Below are positions 23,595-32,636 of a DNA stretch of 64,000 nucleotides, in pieces. Source of the stretch: JANRKF01 sp964518725 (lineage in GTDB: Bacteria > Pseudomonadota > Alphaproteobacteria > Rickettsiales > SXRF01); NCBI GenBank assembly GCA_964518725.1, contig CAZFKP010000010.1, forward strand, positions 1 through 64,000, given 5' to 3'. A program made the position numbers and the translations under genes. The notes under the pieces were generated by a model, which saw only the letters and a list, made by a program, of their open reading frames with translations, was not told the DNA's origin and did not search any database. Position 1 is the stretch's first letter. Each line of letters begins with the position of its first letter.

Positions 23595-25445
23595 TTATCC
23601 ATGAAAATGCCCATAAATGATTTTTGCGGTGCTGGCACTGATGCCCGGCACCTTGGCGATGTCGGCTTCGCTCGCCCCGCTCAATTCCCGCACCGAACCG
23701 AAATGCTGTAATAGCGCTTTTTTGCGCGCAGCGCCAATAAAGGGGATATCGTCCAGCTCGGAAGTCTGCATCGTCTTGCTGCGTTTATTCCGGTGGGTGC
23801 CGATGGCAAAACGATGCGCCTCGTCACGCAGCCGCTGGGCGTAATGCAGCACCGGGTCATCCGCCGGTAATTGGAACGGCGCCTTGTCCGGCAAATGAAA
23901 CCACTCGCGCCCGGCATGGCGATCCACACCCTTGGCAATCGCCGCCAAATGAACGCCCTGCACACCCAGCTCTTCGAACACCTGCTGCGCGACTTTTAAA
24001 TGTTCCGCGCCGCCGTCGATCAGCACAAGGTCAGGACGTGTCGCCTCCCCCTCCTCGGTCTGCAGACGCTTGAACCGGCGCGTCAGCACTTCGCGCATCA
24101 TGGCGTAATCATCGCCGGGAGTCAGTTCTTCGTTTTTGATATTGAATGTGCGGTAGGCGTTTTTGATAAACCCATCGCGCCCGGCCACCACCATGGCTCC
24201 CACCGCATTCGTGCCCTGAATATGGCTGTTGTCATAAATCTCAATGCGTTCCGGAAATTCCTCCATCCCCATCACGCTACGGAACTTCTTGATGATTTCA
24301 CGCTGGGTAACATGCACCGACAAGTGCCTCGCCAGCGCCTCACGCGCATTCCGCACCGCCTGCTCTACAACGTCCCGCTTGCTACCACGCAGCGGCACCA
24401 CGATATCGATCTTGTAACTAGTATGCAAGTGAAGCGCCTCTTCCAACAGGCTCATTTCATCAAGCACATGGCTCACCAGAATCCGTGGTGGCACCGGCTG
24501 TGTTTGATAAAATTGCCCAATAAAGGTGGAGAGTATATCGCTATCCGACGCCTCCATCGTATGTTGCGGGAAGAAGGATTTGTTGCCGTAATTGCGGCCG
24601 CTGCGGAATGAAAATAGCTGAATGCACGCCATGCCGGATTCGCGGGCGAGCGCAACGACGTCAGCGTCACCAATTCCCTCTGCAGTGATTGCCTGCCCCT
24701 GCTGGATTTGGTTCAACGCCTTAATACGGTCGCGGATCACGCTGGCTTTTTCAAACAGCATCTTGAAGCTTAATTCCTGCATCTGGGCGACCAGCTCTTG
24801 CTGGATTTCTTGTGACTTGCCTTTCAGGAAACGTTCGGCCTGTGCCATAAGCCCGCCATAATCCGCTTCGCTGATTTTACCGACACACGGCGCACTGCAC
24901 CGCTTGATCTGGTATTGCAAGCAGGGGCGCGTGCGGTTCTTGAAAATATTATCCGAGCATGGGCGCAGCAGGAATGCTTTTTGCAACAACACAATGGTTT
25001 CGTTCACCGCACTTGCCGACACGAACGGGCCGAAATATTTCCCCTTAGCGCTTTTTGCACCGCGATGCTTGGTGATACGCGGGAACGCGTGGTCGCCGGT
25101 AAGTAATATATAAGGAAACGATTTGTCATCGCGCAGCAAGATATTATAGCGCGGCATGTGCTTCTTGATGAGGTTTGCCTCCAGCAGCAAGGCCTCGGCT
25201 TCCGAGCGGGTAGTGATAAATTCCATCGATGCAGTGAGCGATACCATACGTTGCAGTCGTGTGTTGAGCGCTGCAACATTCACATAATTGCCGACCCGGT
25301 TTTTAAGACTCTTGGCTTTGCCGACATAGAGCGCCTTGCCATCCTTATCCAACATGCGGTAAACGCCCGGCGCATGCTGTAAATCAACGACATAGCGCCG
25401 GATAACATCACGCCCTTCTGCAAGCGAATTCGTGGGTTCTTCCAT
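23595..25445 (-). CDS. uvrC: Excinuclease ABC subunit C
   Basis: A 616-residue nuclease of nucleotide-excision repair making the 3' and 5' incisions after UvrAB. Domains are GIY-YIG-type N-terminal nuclease (GVYRMLDKDGKALYVGKA, about 28-100), a Cys-containing zone (CLQYQIKRCSAPCVG), the UVR domain (about 205-240), the RNase H-like endonuclease with DNSHIQGTNAVGAMVV and VLIDGGAEHL, and tandem HhH motifs at the C-terminus (DDIPFIGAARKKALLQHFGS). Length is normal. Confidence 0.96.
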   Translation of the reverse strand: MEEPTNSLAEGRDVIRRYVVDLQHAPGVYRMLDKDGKALYVGKAKSLKNRVGNYVNVAALNTRLQRMVSLTASMEFITTRSEAEALLLEANLIKKHMPRYNILLRDDKSFPYILLTGDHAFPRITKHRGAKSAKGKYFGPFVSASAVNETIVLLQKAFLLRPCSDNIFKNRTRPCLQYQIKRCSAPCVGKISEADYGGLMAQAERFLKGKSQEIQQELVAQMQELSFKMLFEKASVIRDRIKALNQIQQGQAITAEGIGDADVVALARESGMACIQLFSFRSGRNYGNKSFFPQHTMEASDSDILSTFIGQFYQTQPVPPRILVSHVLDEMSLLEEALHLHTSYKIDIVVPLRGSKRDVVEQAVRNAREALARHLSVHVTQREIIKKFRSVMGMEEFPERIEIYDNSHIQGTNAVGAMVVAGRDGFIKNAYRTFNIKNEELTPGDDYAMMREVLTRRFKRLQTEEGEATRPDLVLIDGGAEHLKVAQQVFEELGVQGVHLAAIAKGVDRHAGREWFHLPDKAPFQLPADDPVLHYAQRLRDEAHRFAIGTHRNKRSKTMQTSELDDIPFIGAARKKALLQHFGSVRELSGASEADIAKVPGISASTAKIIYGHFHG

Positions 25446-25820
25446 GACACGACTCTAGACGGTGCATTCAGGATTTCAACGGCGAAGCGTTTTCCACGGA
25501 AGCTGTGGATAAGTATGTGTGCATCTGTGCATTCCTAAATCCGGAATCACGGCCAGCTTGGAACGGTGACGCATTGCCTAAAAAATAGGCATTAAAATAA
25601 CCGCATGATAAATATTGATTTATTGACAGCTGTTAATAGCGCGCCTGTGAACTTCATCGTTTCTTTATAGGATATTTAGGCACAGCGCGGCTTTGTGTAC
25701 AAAGGCAATGATAGCACCCACACGATATTCGCAATATAGGCAAATTATTCCTATACTGTCCATAGAATAAACATCACAATGTTAGCGATTTTTTTTCCTC
25801 GAGCAGATACCCTTTATACC
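25446..25820. other. AT-rich gap between uvrC and kef with DnaA box and palindrome
   Basis: About 370 bp without a supportable gene. It contains one perfect DnaA-type 9-mer TGTGGATAA (25504-25512), a degenerate TTTTCCACG 10 bp before it, an AT-rich stretch around 25580-25640, and the palindrome CTTTGT-GT-ACAAAG at 25691-25704. The palindrome may be an operator for the downstream antiporter. The DnaA-box evidence is too thin to call an origin. Confidence 0.4.
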
Positions 25821-27533
25821 ATGCATCAATCTGTCCATTTAACCGAAACCGTTATCCTTCTGGCCGCCGCCGTATTGATGGTAGGATTATTTCGCGCTTT
25901 CAAATTAAGTCCCGTGATGGGGTATCTGGTAGCAGGCACTGCCATTGGCCCTTATGGCATCGGCCTGATCGGCGATATTGGAACCACCGCAGGGTTCGCA
26001 GAATTCGGCATCATTTTCCTGCTATTCCTGATCGGGCTGGAGTTATCGTTTGAACGCCTACGCAGCATGCGTAAACATGTGTTCGGGTTTGGCAGCGCCC
26101 AAGTCATTATCACCACACTCGTCATCGGCGCGCTGTTTACCTATTACAATGGTGCCATCGACATCGCGCTGATTATCGGCGGTGGGCTCGCGCTGTCCTC
26201 CACCGCCATCGTGTTGCAGGTAGTCGCGGAACAAAACGAAAAATCCTCGCAAGTTGGGAGGCTGGCGCTCGCCGTGCTGATCCTGCAGGATCTTGCCGTC
26301 ATCCCGCTGCTCGTCTTCGTAACTGCGGTCGGTGATGCACAGGATTCACTCAGCCACACACTTGGTAACGCCGCACTAAAGGCTGCGTTTGGCCTGGTAT
26401 TTATTTTTATCGTCGGCAGGCTGGTATTACGGCCATTCTTTCGCTTCATTGCCTCGCTCGATAACACCGAACTATTCACCGCCACCACGATTTTCGTGGT
26501 GTTGGGAGTGGCATGGCTTACCCAAAGCGCCGGGCTATCCGTAGCGCTTGGTGCGTTCATGGCAGGGTTGCTCGTAGCCGAAACAGAATTCAAGCATCAG
26601 GTGGAGGCAGACATTCTACCATTTAAAGGCCTGCTGCTTGGCCTCTTTTTCATGACGGTCGGCATGTCGCTGAATGTGGAGATGCTGCTGGTGCAGTTTA
26701 TCAGCATCATCGGCCTGACGCTGGCATTGATGGCGACGAAAGCCTTTATCATCATGCTGCTCTGCCGCGCATTCAACTTTTCCTTAAGCGCTTCCATCCA
26801 CACCGGATTATTGCTGTCGCAGGGTGGTGAATTCGCGTTCGTGCTGTTTTCACTGGCAGGAAGCTATGGGCTGATCCCGCAGGAACTGTCGCAACTATTG
26901 CTGGTTACGGTTACGGTCAGCATGGCACTCACCCCACTCGCCGCACAGTTCGGCAACCATATCGCCACCATCCTTGAAAAGAAAAGCGTGGCCGACCCGA
27001 ACCACATGGTCGAAGAAACGCTCGACCTGAGCCAGCATGTCATCATTTGTGGCTATGGGCGGGTGGGACATACCGTGTCGCAACTAGTCGAAAATGAAAA
27101 CATCCCCTATGTCGCGATCGACATGGACAGCTACATGGTTTCGCGTGAGCGCAAGGTGGGCACGCCGGTCTATTACGGCGATTCGGCACGGGCACATGTC
27201 TTGTCGGCGCTCGGCATCAAACGCGCGCGCGCGGTCATCATCACCCATAACGATACGCGGGTGGCGCTGCAAACCATCGCCACCATCCGGGATCTGAATA
27301 ATGAGGTGCCGATTATCGCCCGCGCAAAAAACCTGGAGCAGGTGCAAAAACTTGAACGCGCGGGCGCAACGCTCGCGGTCGCCGAAATGTTTGAGGTGAG
27401 CCTGCAAATGGGTAGCGCACTCCTCAAATCGGTCGGGATCAACGAGATGGAAATCAATCGGATTATCGATATTTTCCGGGCGGAAGACTATGCCCTCACC
27501 CGCACGGCGGAAGAGACGGGGGTGGGGAGTTAG
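25821..27533 (+). CDS. Kef-type monovalent cation:proton antiporter (CPA2) with TrkA-N domain
   Basis: A 570-residue inner-membrane protein. Residues about 8-375 form 12-13 transmembrane helices with CPA2 motifs (GYLVAGTAIGPYGIGLI, EFGIIFLLFLIGLEL, QGGEFAFVLFSLAG). Residues about 405-525 are an RCK/TrkA-N domain (VIICGYGRVGHTVSQLVEN) binding NAD(H). It exports K+ in exchange for H+, gated by nucleotides or glutathione adducts in Kef proteins. ATG 25821 puts the first helix at the usual distance; an in-frame ATG at 25779 adds 14 residues. A diverged copy of its last 29 codons lies at 29006-29092. Confidence 0.9.
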   Translation: MHQSVHLTETVILLAAAVLMVGLFRAFKLSPVMGYLVAGTAIGPYGIGLIGDIGTTAGFAEFGIIFLLFLIGLELSFERLRSMRKHVFGFGSAQVIITTLVIGALFTYYNGAIDIALIIGGGLALSSTAIVLQVVAEQNEKSSQVGRLALAVLILQDLAVIPLLVFVTAVGDAQDSLSHTLGNAALKAAFGLVFIFIVGRLVLRPFFRFIASLDNTELFTATTIFVVLGVAWLTQSAGLSVALGAFMAGLLVAETEFKHQVEADILPFKGLLLGLFFMTVGMSLNVEMLLVQFISIIGLTLALMATKAFIIMLLCRAFNFSLSASIHTGLLLSQGGEFAFVLFSLAGSYGLIPQELSQLLLVTVTVSMALTPLAAQFGNHIATILEKKSVADPNHMVEETLDLSQHVIICGYGRVGHTVSQLVENENIPYVAIDMDSYMVSRERKVGTPVYYGDSARAHVLSALGIKRARAVIITHNDTRVALQTIATIRDLNNEVPIIARAKNLEQVQKLERAGATLAVAEMFEVSLQMGSALLKSVGINEMEINRIIDIFRAEDYALTRTAEETGVGS

Positions 27534-27612
27534 CGCCACCTGAAGAATTTACCAGTTTTTAACGCCGATTTACTAGAATGGAGGCTATAGCTGCCGCTGC
27601 ATAGAGGGTATC

Positions 27613-28755
27613 ATGGCTGACATAAAAACTCCTGCCCGCGACGAAATTGAGGAGGCGGTAAGGGCTGTTGTTGGTAGGCATCAGCAAATCGCAAATAGAA
27701 CGGCAAAAAAAGTTGGTACTCGACCTGAGAGAATCGAGCTGTATGGACAGACGACTTCGATTGTCGTCGCGCTATTGCAAACTCCGGAAGCCATACATGC
27801 CGCCAACGAATATACTGGAGCGTTGTGCGACGTTAATACAACAAGGGAACAAGTGCGATCTGCTTTGATTAAAGGGGGCTTGGTGGATGGCGCCGCTTGG
27901 GATTCGCCACTAAGATACGATAATAATATAATCGGCACTATTGACAGGGTGGTGCTAAGAGATCCAGATTTTAATCCCATTTCCATCCCACGTTACCCTG
28001 TCAACCTTCAGGTAGGGGCTTTGCTCAAATCCATTGCTTCGAAAGAATTCACGACTCCAAAAAGAAATAAAGCGTTGACTGCCATCACTAAAGTGCTTGG
28101 AGTTGGTAGTGCAGAAAAAGAAGTTGCGTTGGATAAAGTTATTAGAATACTTGGAGATGATTTGGAAGGGCTGCGTAATGAGCCATTACACCCCCACTCA
28201 AGCGATGTTGCGAATACGATAGCGGCAATCATAGAGCAAAATTATGATGGCGAGCCGAATGCAATGGAGGCATTTATGCGCGATCTCAAAGAGCTTCCTG
28301 AATCTTTGCTCCCCAATAACAATCCATTGAAACAATATAATAAGCCTCCAATTGAAGATGCGCGATTCACGGAAGTTGTAGTGTTTCTGCAAATAGCAAA
28401 AACAAACGAAATACGTGCCAAAAAACGCTTGGAACTGATGGTAGAAAACGCAGTCTCAACGACCGATCTGCCAGATATGCGTGAAGCCGACAGGGATGAT
28501 ATGAAAAGAGAAGTTCTGGAAATGATTAAGGATATTTCGATGTATGGATATCTGGGAGCTTATATTAAGAAAGTGCCGCAGGCCGTGCCCCCCGGCACCA
28601 CGGCGCTTGTGGACCCGCCTGCCACCGAAAAACCCTTCCCGGATCAGGTCATCGCCGCGGTGGAGGCCATGAAAGCGGACAAGGGCGCACCAATTGAGCG
28701 AACCAACGCCAGTCTTCCCACACGCCCCGGTATCAGCACCCCCTATTTGGGCTAG
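27613..28755 (+). CDS. Orphan protein, 380 aa, AT-rich and likely acquired
   Basis: No family is recognised. It has no signal peptide or membrane helices and is predicted largely helical, with IASKEFTTPKRNKALTAITK and VVVFLQIAKTNEIRAKKRLE. The first about 960 nt are AT-rich with AGA, ATA and TTA codons unlike the neighbours; the last about 180 nt switch to GC-rich host-like sequence encoding a Pro-rich tail. The gene sits between the true kef 3' end and a second, diverged kef 3' end, which marks it as an insertion. AGAGGG lies 5 nt before the ATG. Its role is unknown. Confidence 0.7.
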   Translation: MADIKTPARDEIEEAVRAVVGRHQQIANRTAKKVGTRPERIELYGQTTSIVVALLQTPEAIHAANEYTGALCDVNTTREQVRSALIKGGLVDGAAWDSPLRYDNNIIGTIDRVVLRDPDFNPISIPRYPVNLQVGALLKSIASKEFTTPKRNKALTAITKVLGVGSAEKEVALDKVIRILGDDLEGLRNEPLHPHSSDVANTIAAIIEQNYDGEPNAMEAFMRDLKELPESLLPNNNPLKQYNKPPIEDARFTEVVVFLQIAKTNEIRAKKRLELMVENAVSTTDLPDMREADRDDMKREVLEMIKDISMYGYLGAYIKKVPQAVPPGTTALVDPPATEKPFPDQVIAAVEAMKADKGAPIERTNASLPTRPGISTPYLG

Positions 28756-29101
28756 CTAGCCGCTCCCGATTCTGGCTGCGTGTAAAAAAAACAAAAAATG
28801 CATTTTTTTGCATTTGCCCCCTTCCGTGACATTTTCGGCTGTGAGAGGATGAATGCATGGGGGAGCGGGATACTCTCTTCTTCCTTTGCCCCCATGGAAG
28901 GAAAAAACAACCAGGTTATTAGATTTCCCGCCGCAGATAGAGATATGCAGGAAGTCTATTGAGAAATAAGGATATAATGTAAAATATGCAGCCGAAACAA
29001 GGCCAAACGAGGCCGAAATCAACCGCATCATTGACATCTTCCGGGCGGAAGACTACGCCCTCACCCGCACGGCGGAAAAAGAACCGGGCTGATTTCCTGG
29101 C
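28756..29101. other. Gap with an ATGCA palindrome and a kef 3' copy
   Basis: No gene is supported. It holds the palindrome AAATGCA-T6-TGCATTT (28796-28815), possibly a terminator for the orphan gene, then anonymous sequence, then the kef 3' fragment (29006-29092). Confidence 0.5.
29006..29092 (+). pseudogene. Second copy of the kef 3' end
   Basis: It reads NEAEINRIIDIFRAEDYALT and then RTAE plus a short divergent tail and TGA, matching the Kef C-terminus encoded at 27441-27533. Differences in the aligned core are nearly all at third positions, so it was a functional kef allele that diverged under selection and not a fresh duplicate. Confidence 0.8.
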
Positions 29102-30091
29102 TTACCCGCCGGCTAACTTCCTGCCACCGAGATTACGAAGGCCATCCAGCTTCGCGCTGGCATCGGCGACCACGTCCGGCCAGCCTTCTTGGGTAGCAAT
29201 TTGCCCAAGCCGAGCGTAACACGCATCAAGATTTCCTGCCATGATGTCTAATGAACGCCGATTGGTGGCATTCATAAGCTTAGGATCCAGCGAGGCCATT
29301 TCAACCAACGCATCATAAAGCCTGCCCATAAACGAGGAATAATTCTTCATCAGTTTCGGAAACGGAGTGGCCTCCGCACGCAGGATCATGCCCGTCTCAT
29401 GCTCGCCCAGACGCTCGAATGCTTTTTTGAGCACCGCAAGTTCGGCATCATCCGCCGGAAGAGCCGATTGAAATTGCTGCATCAGGTACCCCAGGTAACG
29501 CAAACGATCAGTAACCCCCTCAGCGGTGTCGTAAGTATAGCCGGTCAGTTTGCCCGGATCCTTGCTCACCGCAGCACAAAAATCGGTGATTTTTTTAATG
29601 CGCGGAATATCGCTGGGCATCGTCGGGATGAAGTCACCAAACGGCTTGGTGACATGCTCTTTACTCCCCACCGCAATTGTCACATCATGCGTGACCGGGT
29701 CAATTTTTACCTGAGAGTACACCCCATAACCGCTGGATAGCTGTAAGGCCGCCGGGTCAATATCCATCACCGCAATGCCATCGTGTGCGAGTTGTTCTTT
29801 CAGTTTATTGATGTAGTGATTAGCATTCATCCCGCCCTGGTTACAGCCAAGCACCAGGGCCGATTTCTCGCCATCGGCGGCAAAAAACTGCTCGTAGCGT
29901 TTGGTCTCCACTGGCGACAAGCAGCCGACCGAACCGCCGCCATCAGCATAATTGAGCAATAAAAAATCACCTGTCGTCTTATTCACCCCAATCACCACGG
30001 CAATGTGATCGTAGAACGTCGTTCCCCAGGATGTGTTACCGTCAGCATGAAAAGTTTCGCACTCGTTGGTGCCAATAGTTTCATATTTCAT
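29102..30091 (-). CDS. Hypothetical protein, 329 aa
   Basis: No family is recognised. The N-terminal half looks like an alpha/beta enzyme domain with conserved-looking polar motifs (ADGNTSWGTTFYDHIAVVIG, NYADGGGSVGC, LGCNQGGMNANHYINKLKEQ), including possible catalytic Cys and His. The C-terminal half is helical (FERLGEHETGMILRAEATPF). There is no signal peptide. GGAGCAACC lies just upstream of the ATG. It is transcribed towards the inserted region and is isolated from other genes on its strand. Confidence 0.65.
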   Translation of the reverse strand: MKYETIGTNECETFHADGNTSWGTTFYDHIAVVIGVNKTTGDFLLLNYADGGGSVGCLSPVETKRYEQFFAADGEKSALVLGCNQGGMNANHYINKLKEQLAHDGIAVMDIDPAALQLSSGYGVYSQVKIDPVTHDVTIAVGSKEHVTKPFGDFIPTMPSDIPRIKKITDFCAAVSKDPGKLTGYTYDTAEGVTDRLRYLGYLMQQFQSALPADDAELAVLKKAFERLGEHETGMILRAEATPFPKLMKNYSSFMGRLYDALVEMASLDPKLMNATNRRSLDIMAGNLDACYARLGQIATQEGWPDVVADASAKLDGLRNLGGRKLAGG

Positions 30092-30354
30092 AGTCGGTTG
30101 CTCCTAGTATAGTATCAATAGCGCGCCGTTGAATCTGGGTAACAATGTACGGTAATCCGCCACAAAGTCAATAAATATTAACTATTTCCCCGCCGGCGGG
30201 GTATTTTCGCCTTTACAACCCACTCCCTGCCTGCTACACCCCCCGCAGAAATCACGACAAAACGGCGGAACCATGCCTTATCTAAAATGGTCGAATTCAT
30301 TTGGAGCAATGCAAATGAAGGTTCGTTGTTTGTCTCATAAAGATGGTGTTTGGT

Positions 30355-31290
30355 ATGAAGATCATATCCTGCAATAGCAACGTTCCGCTGGCGACCGGCA
30401 TCGCGGAATATTTGGGCACCTCGCTCACCAAAGCAAGTGTCAAACGCTTTGCCGACCAGGAAGTCTTTGTCGAAATCCACGAGAACGTGCGTGGCGAGGA
30501 TGTGTTCCTCGTGCAATCGACCAGCTACCCGGCGAACGACCATATCATGGAATTACTGGTCGCCCTCGATGCGCTGAAGCGCGCTTCCGCCCGCCGCGTC
30601 ACCGCCGTCATCCCGTATTTCGGTTATGCCCGGCAGGATCGCAAAGTCGGTCCGCGCACCCCAATCTCGGCCAAGCTTGTTGCCAACATCATCGCCGCCA
30701 GCGGCGCCAACCGCGTACTGACCATCGATCTGCATGCCGGACAGATCCAGGGGTTCTTCGATATTCCGCTCGACCACCTCTATGCCGCGCCGGTCATCAT
30801 CAAAGACATCAAGTCAAACTATAAAGACCCGGCTAACATCGTAGTCGTTTCGCCCGATGTCGGCGGCGTAGTACGTGCGCGGGCGCTCGCCAACCGCATT
30901 GGCGCCGATCTTGCCATCGTCGATAAACGCCGAGAAAAAGCTGGCGTCTCGGAAGTGATGAACATCATCGGCGACGTGAAAGGCCGCGATTGCATCCTGT
31001 TTGATGACATCGTCGATTCCGCCGGAACCCTGTGCAACGCCGCCGCCGCGCTGATGCAGGAAGGCGCGAAATCGGTCGCCGCCTACGTCACCCATGGCGT
31101 GCTTTCCGGCAAAGCCATCGAGCGGGTGGAAAATTCGGCACTCACCTCGCTCGTCATCACCGATACGATCATGACCACCGACGAAATGAAGAAATCCAAA
31201 AATATCCGCGTGATTTCCGTTGCCCCGCTGCTTGGCGAAGCCATCAAGCGGATCAGCGAAGAAACCAGCGTATCGAGTTTATTTGATTAA
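30355..31290 (+). CDS. prs: Ribose-phosphate pyrophosphokinase
   Basis: A 311-residue class I PRPP synthase making PRPP from ribose-5-phosphate and ATP. It starts MKIISCNSNVPLA. The ATP-binding loop is PYFGYARQDRK, the catalytic flexible loop DKRREKAGVSEVM, and the PRPP-binding loop DCILFDDIVDSAGTL. ATG 30355 matches the family start; an in-frame ATG 12 nt upstream is possible. It is followed 16 nt later by rplY, a pairing conserved in alphaproteobacteria. Confidence 0.96.
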   Translation: MKIISCNSNVPLATGIAEYLGTSLTKASVKRFADQEVFVEIHENVRGEDVFLVQSTSYPANDHIMELLVALDALKRASARRVTAVIPYFGYARQDRKVGPRTPISAKLVANIIAASGANRVLTIDLHAGQIQGFFDIPLDHLYAAPVIIKDIKSNYKDPANIVVVSPDVGGVVRARALANRIGADLAIVDKRREKAGVSEVMNIIGDVKGRDCILFDDIVDSAGTLCNAAAALMQEGAKSVAAYVTHGVLSGKAIERVENSALTSLVITDTIMTTDEMKKSKNIRVISVAPLLGEAIKRISEETSVSSLFD

Positions 31291-31306
31291 TCCAAAGGAG
31301 AGAACC

Positions 31307-32002
31307 ATGACCACCGCAACTAAAACCAAATCGTCTGCACTGAGTGCAGCAACCCGCACCGGCGCCGGCAAAGGCGTCGCCCGCGCACTGCGCCGCGAGG
31401 GCAAACTTCCCGGCATCCTTTATGGCAAAGGCCAGAAACCGGTTTCCATTGCGCTTTCTGCCAAAGAAGTGATGCTTGAATACCAAAAAGGCCGCTTCCG
31501 TTCGCGCCTCGTTGACATCGCACTTGATGGTAAAACCATCCAGGCGTTACCGAAAGACGTGCAATTCAATCCGGTTACCGACCAGATCGAACATGTCGAT
31601 TTCATCAAAGTCGAAAAAGGCGTGGCCATCCGCGTTTCCGTACCGGTGAAATTCATCGGCACCGATAAATCCATCGGCCTGAAACGCGGCGGCGTGCTGA
31701 ACGTGGTGCGTCATGAAATCGAGTTTGAATGTGCCGCCGACGCCATCCCAACCCATATCGAAGTAAACGTCACCGCCATGGATATCGGCACCAGCGTGCA
31801 CATCAATGACGTCACCCTGCCTAAAGGCGTGGTGCCGACCATTAAGCGTAACTTCACCATTGCCGCCGTCGCCGGACGTTCGACCGCAGATGAAGAAGTG
31901 AAACCAGCAGAAGGTGCAGCGACTCCGGCAGCGGGTGCAGCAGCGGCTCCGGCAGCGGGCGATGCGAAAAAAGAAGACGCGAAACCTGCGGCTAAGAAAT
32001 AG
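31307..32002 (+). CDS. rplY: 50S ribosomal protein L25/CTC
   Basis: A 231-residue long-form L25 (general stress protein CTC): an N-terminal 5S rRNA-binding domain (about 10-95, GVARALRREGKLPGILYGK), a TL5-type beta domain (about 100-190), and a low-complexity Ala/Pro/Lys tail (AAGAAAAPAAGDAKKEDAK). AAAGGAGAG lies 5 nt before the ATG. The Ala-rich tail is compositionally odd but common in alphaproteobacterial L25. Confidence 0.95.
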   Translation: MTTATKTKSSALSAATRTGAGKGVARALRREGKLPGILYGKGQKPVSIALSAKEVMLEYQKGRFRSRLVDIALDGKTIQALPKDVQFNPVTDQIEHVDFIKVEKGVAIRVSVPVKFIGTDKSIGLKRGGVLNVVRHEIEFECAADAIPTHIEVNVTAMDIGTSVHINDVTLPKGVVPTIKRNFTIAAVAGRSTADEEVKPAEGAATPAAGAAAAPAAGDAKKEDAKPAAKK

Positions 32003-32010
32003 TCTTTCGT

Positions 32011-32038
32011 CAGGGGTCATGAGCCATCGTGACCCCTG
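32011..32038 (+). terminator. Hairpin between rplY and pth
   Basis: CAGGGGTCA pairs perfectly with TGACCCCTG (9 bp, 10-nt loop) and no T run follows. It probably sets rplY/pth transcript ratio or protects the 3' end and is unlikely to act as a full terminator. Confidence 0.5.
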
Positions 32039-32047
32039 TCCCGGCTT

Positions 32048-32635
32048 ATGACACCCCACCTCCTCATCGGCCTCGGCAATCCCGGAAGCACTTACGCCGC
32101 TAACCGGCATAATGTCGGGTTCATGGCGATTGATGCCATTCGGAACGCGTTTGAATTCGGGCGCGAGGCCAGCAAATTTGGTGGCGCATTTTCGGAGGGC
32201 ACAATCAACAGCCAGAAAGTATTCGCCTTCAAGCCACAGACCTACATGAACCTTTCCGGCGAACCGGCACAGAAGCTTTGCCAGTTTTATAAAATCCCCA
32301 TCAGCAATATCACTGTTCTTCATGATGAGCTGGATTTGCCGCTGGCTAAAATCCGTGTCAAAATCGGCGGTGGTGCGGGCGGGCATAACGGCCTCAAAAG
32401 CCTGGACGCAAATCTCGGCCAGGATTACCAGCGCATCCGCATCGGTATCGGCCACCCCGGCGACAAGAATCTGGTAAGCGATTATGTGCTCTCGGATTTT
32501 GGCAAGGAAGAAGCAAAAACCATCGCCGCGTTACTGGCTGATATCAGCCGCGAACTGCCTTTACTCTTGCAAGGCAACGGGGCGGGGTTTATGAACCGCC
32601 TATCACCAAGCGAACCGAAAACAAAGAAAGAATAA
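32048..32635 (+). CDS. pth: Peptidyl-tRNA hydrolase
   Basis: A 195-residue enzyme that releases tRNA from drop-off peptidyl-tRNA. Catalytic residues are visible: Asn in LGNPGSTYAANRHNVGF with the catalytic His, Asn in FKPQTYMNLSG, and Asp in HDELDLPL, plus GGGAGGHNGLKS. It lies between rplY and ychF, as in most alphaproteobacteria. Confidence 0.96.
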   Translation: MTPHLLIGLGNPGSTYAANRHNVGFMAIDAIRNAFEFGREASKFGGAFSEGTINSQKVFAFKPQTYMNLSGEPAQKLCQFYKIPISNITVLHDELDLPLAKIRVKIGGGAGGHNGLKSLDANLGQDYQRIRIGIGHPGDKNLVSDYVLSDFGKEEAKTIAALLADISRELPLLLQGNGAGFMNRLSPSEPKTKKE

Positions 32636-32636
32636 T

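Noticed and set aside
25504..25512. Replication origin
   Set aside because: Only one perfect DnaA box; a single 9-mer is expected by chance in a window of this size, and no origin-linked genes are adjacent.
31547..32455. 302-codon minus-strand frame across rplY and pth
   Set aside because: It spans two well-supported opposite-strand genes and is Phe/Cys/Arg-biased as expected for a shadow.
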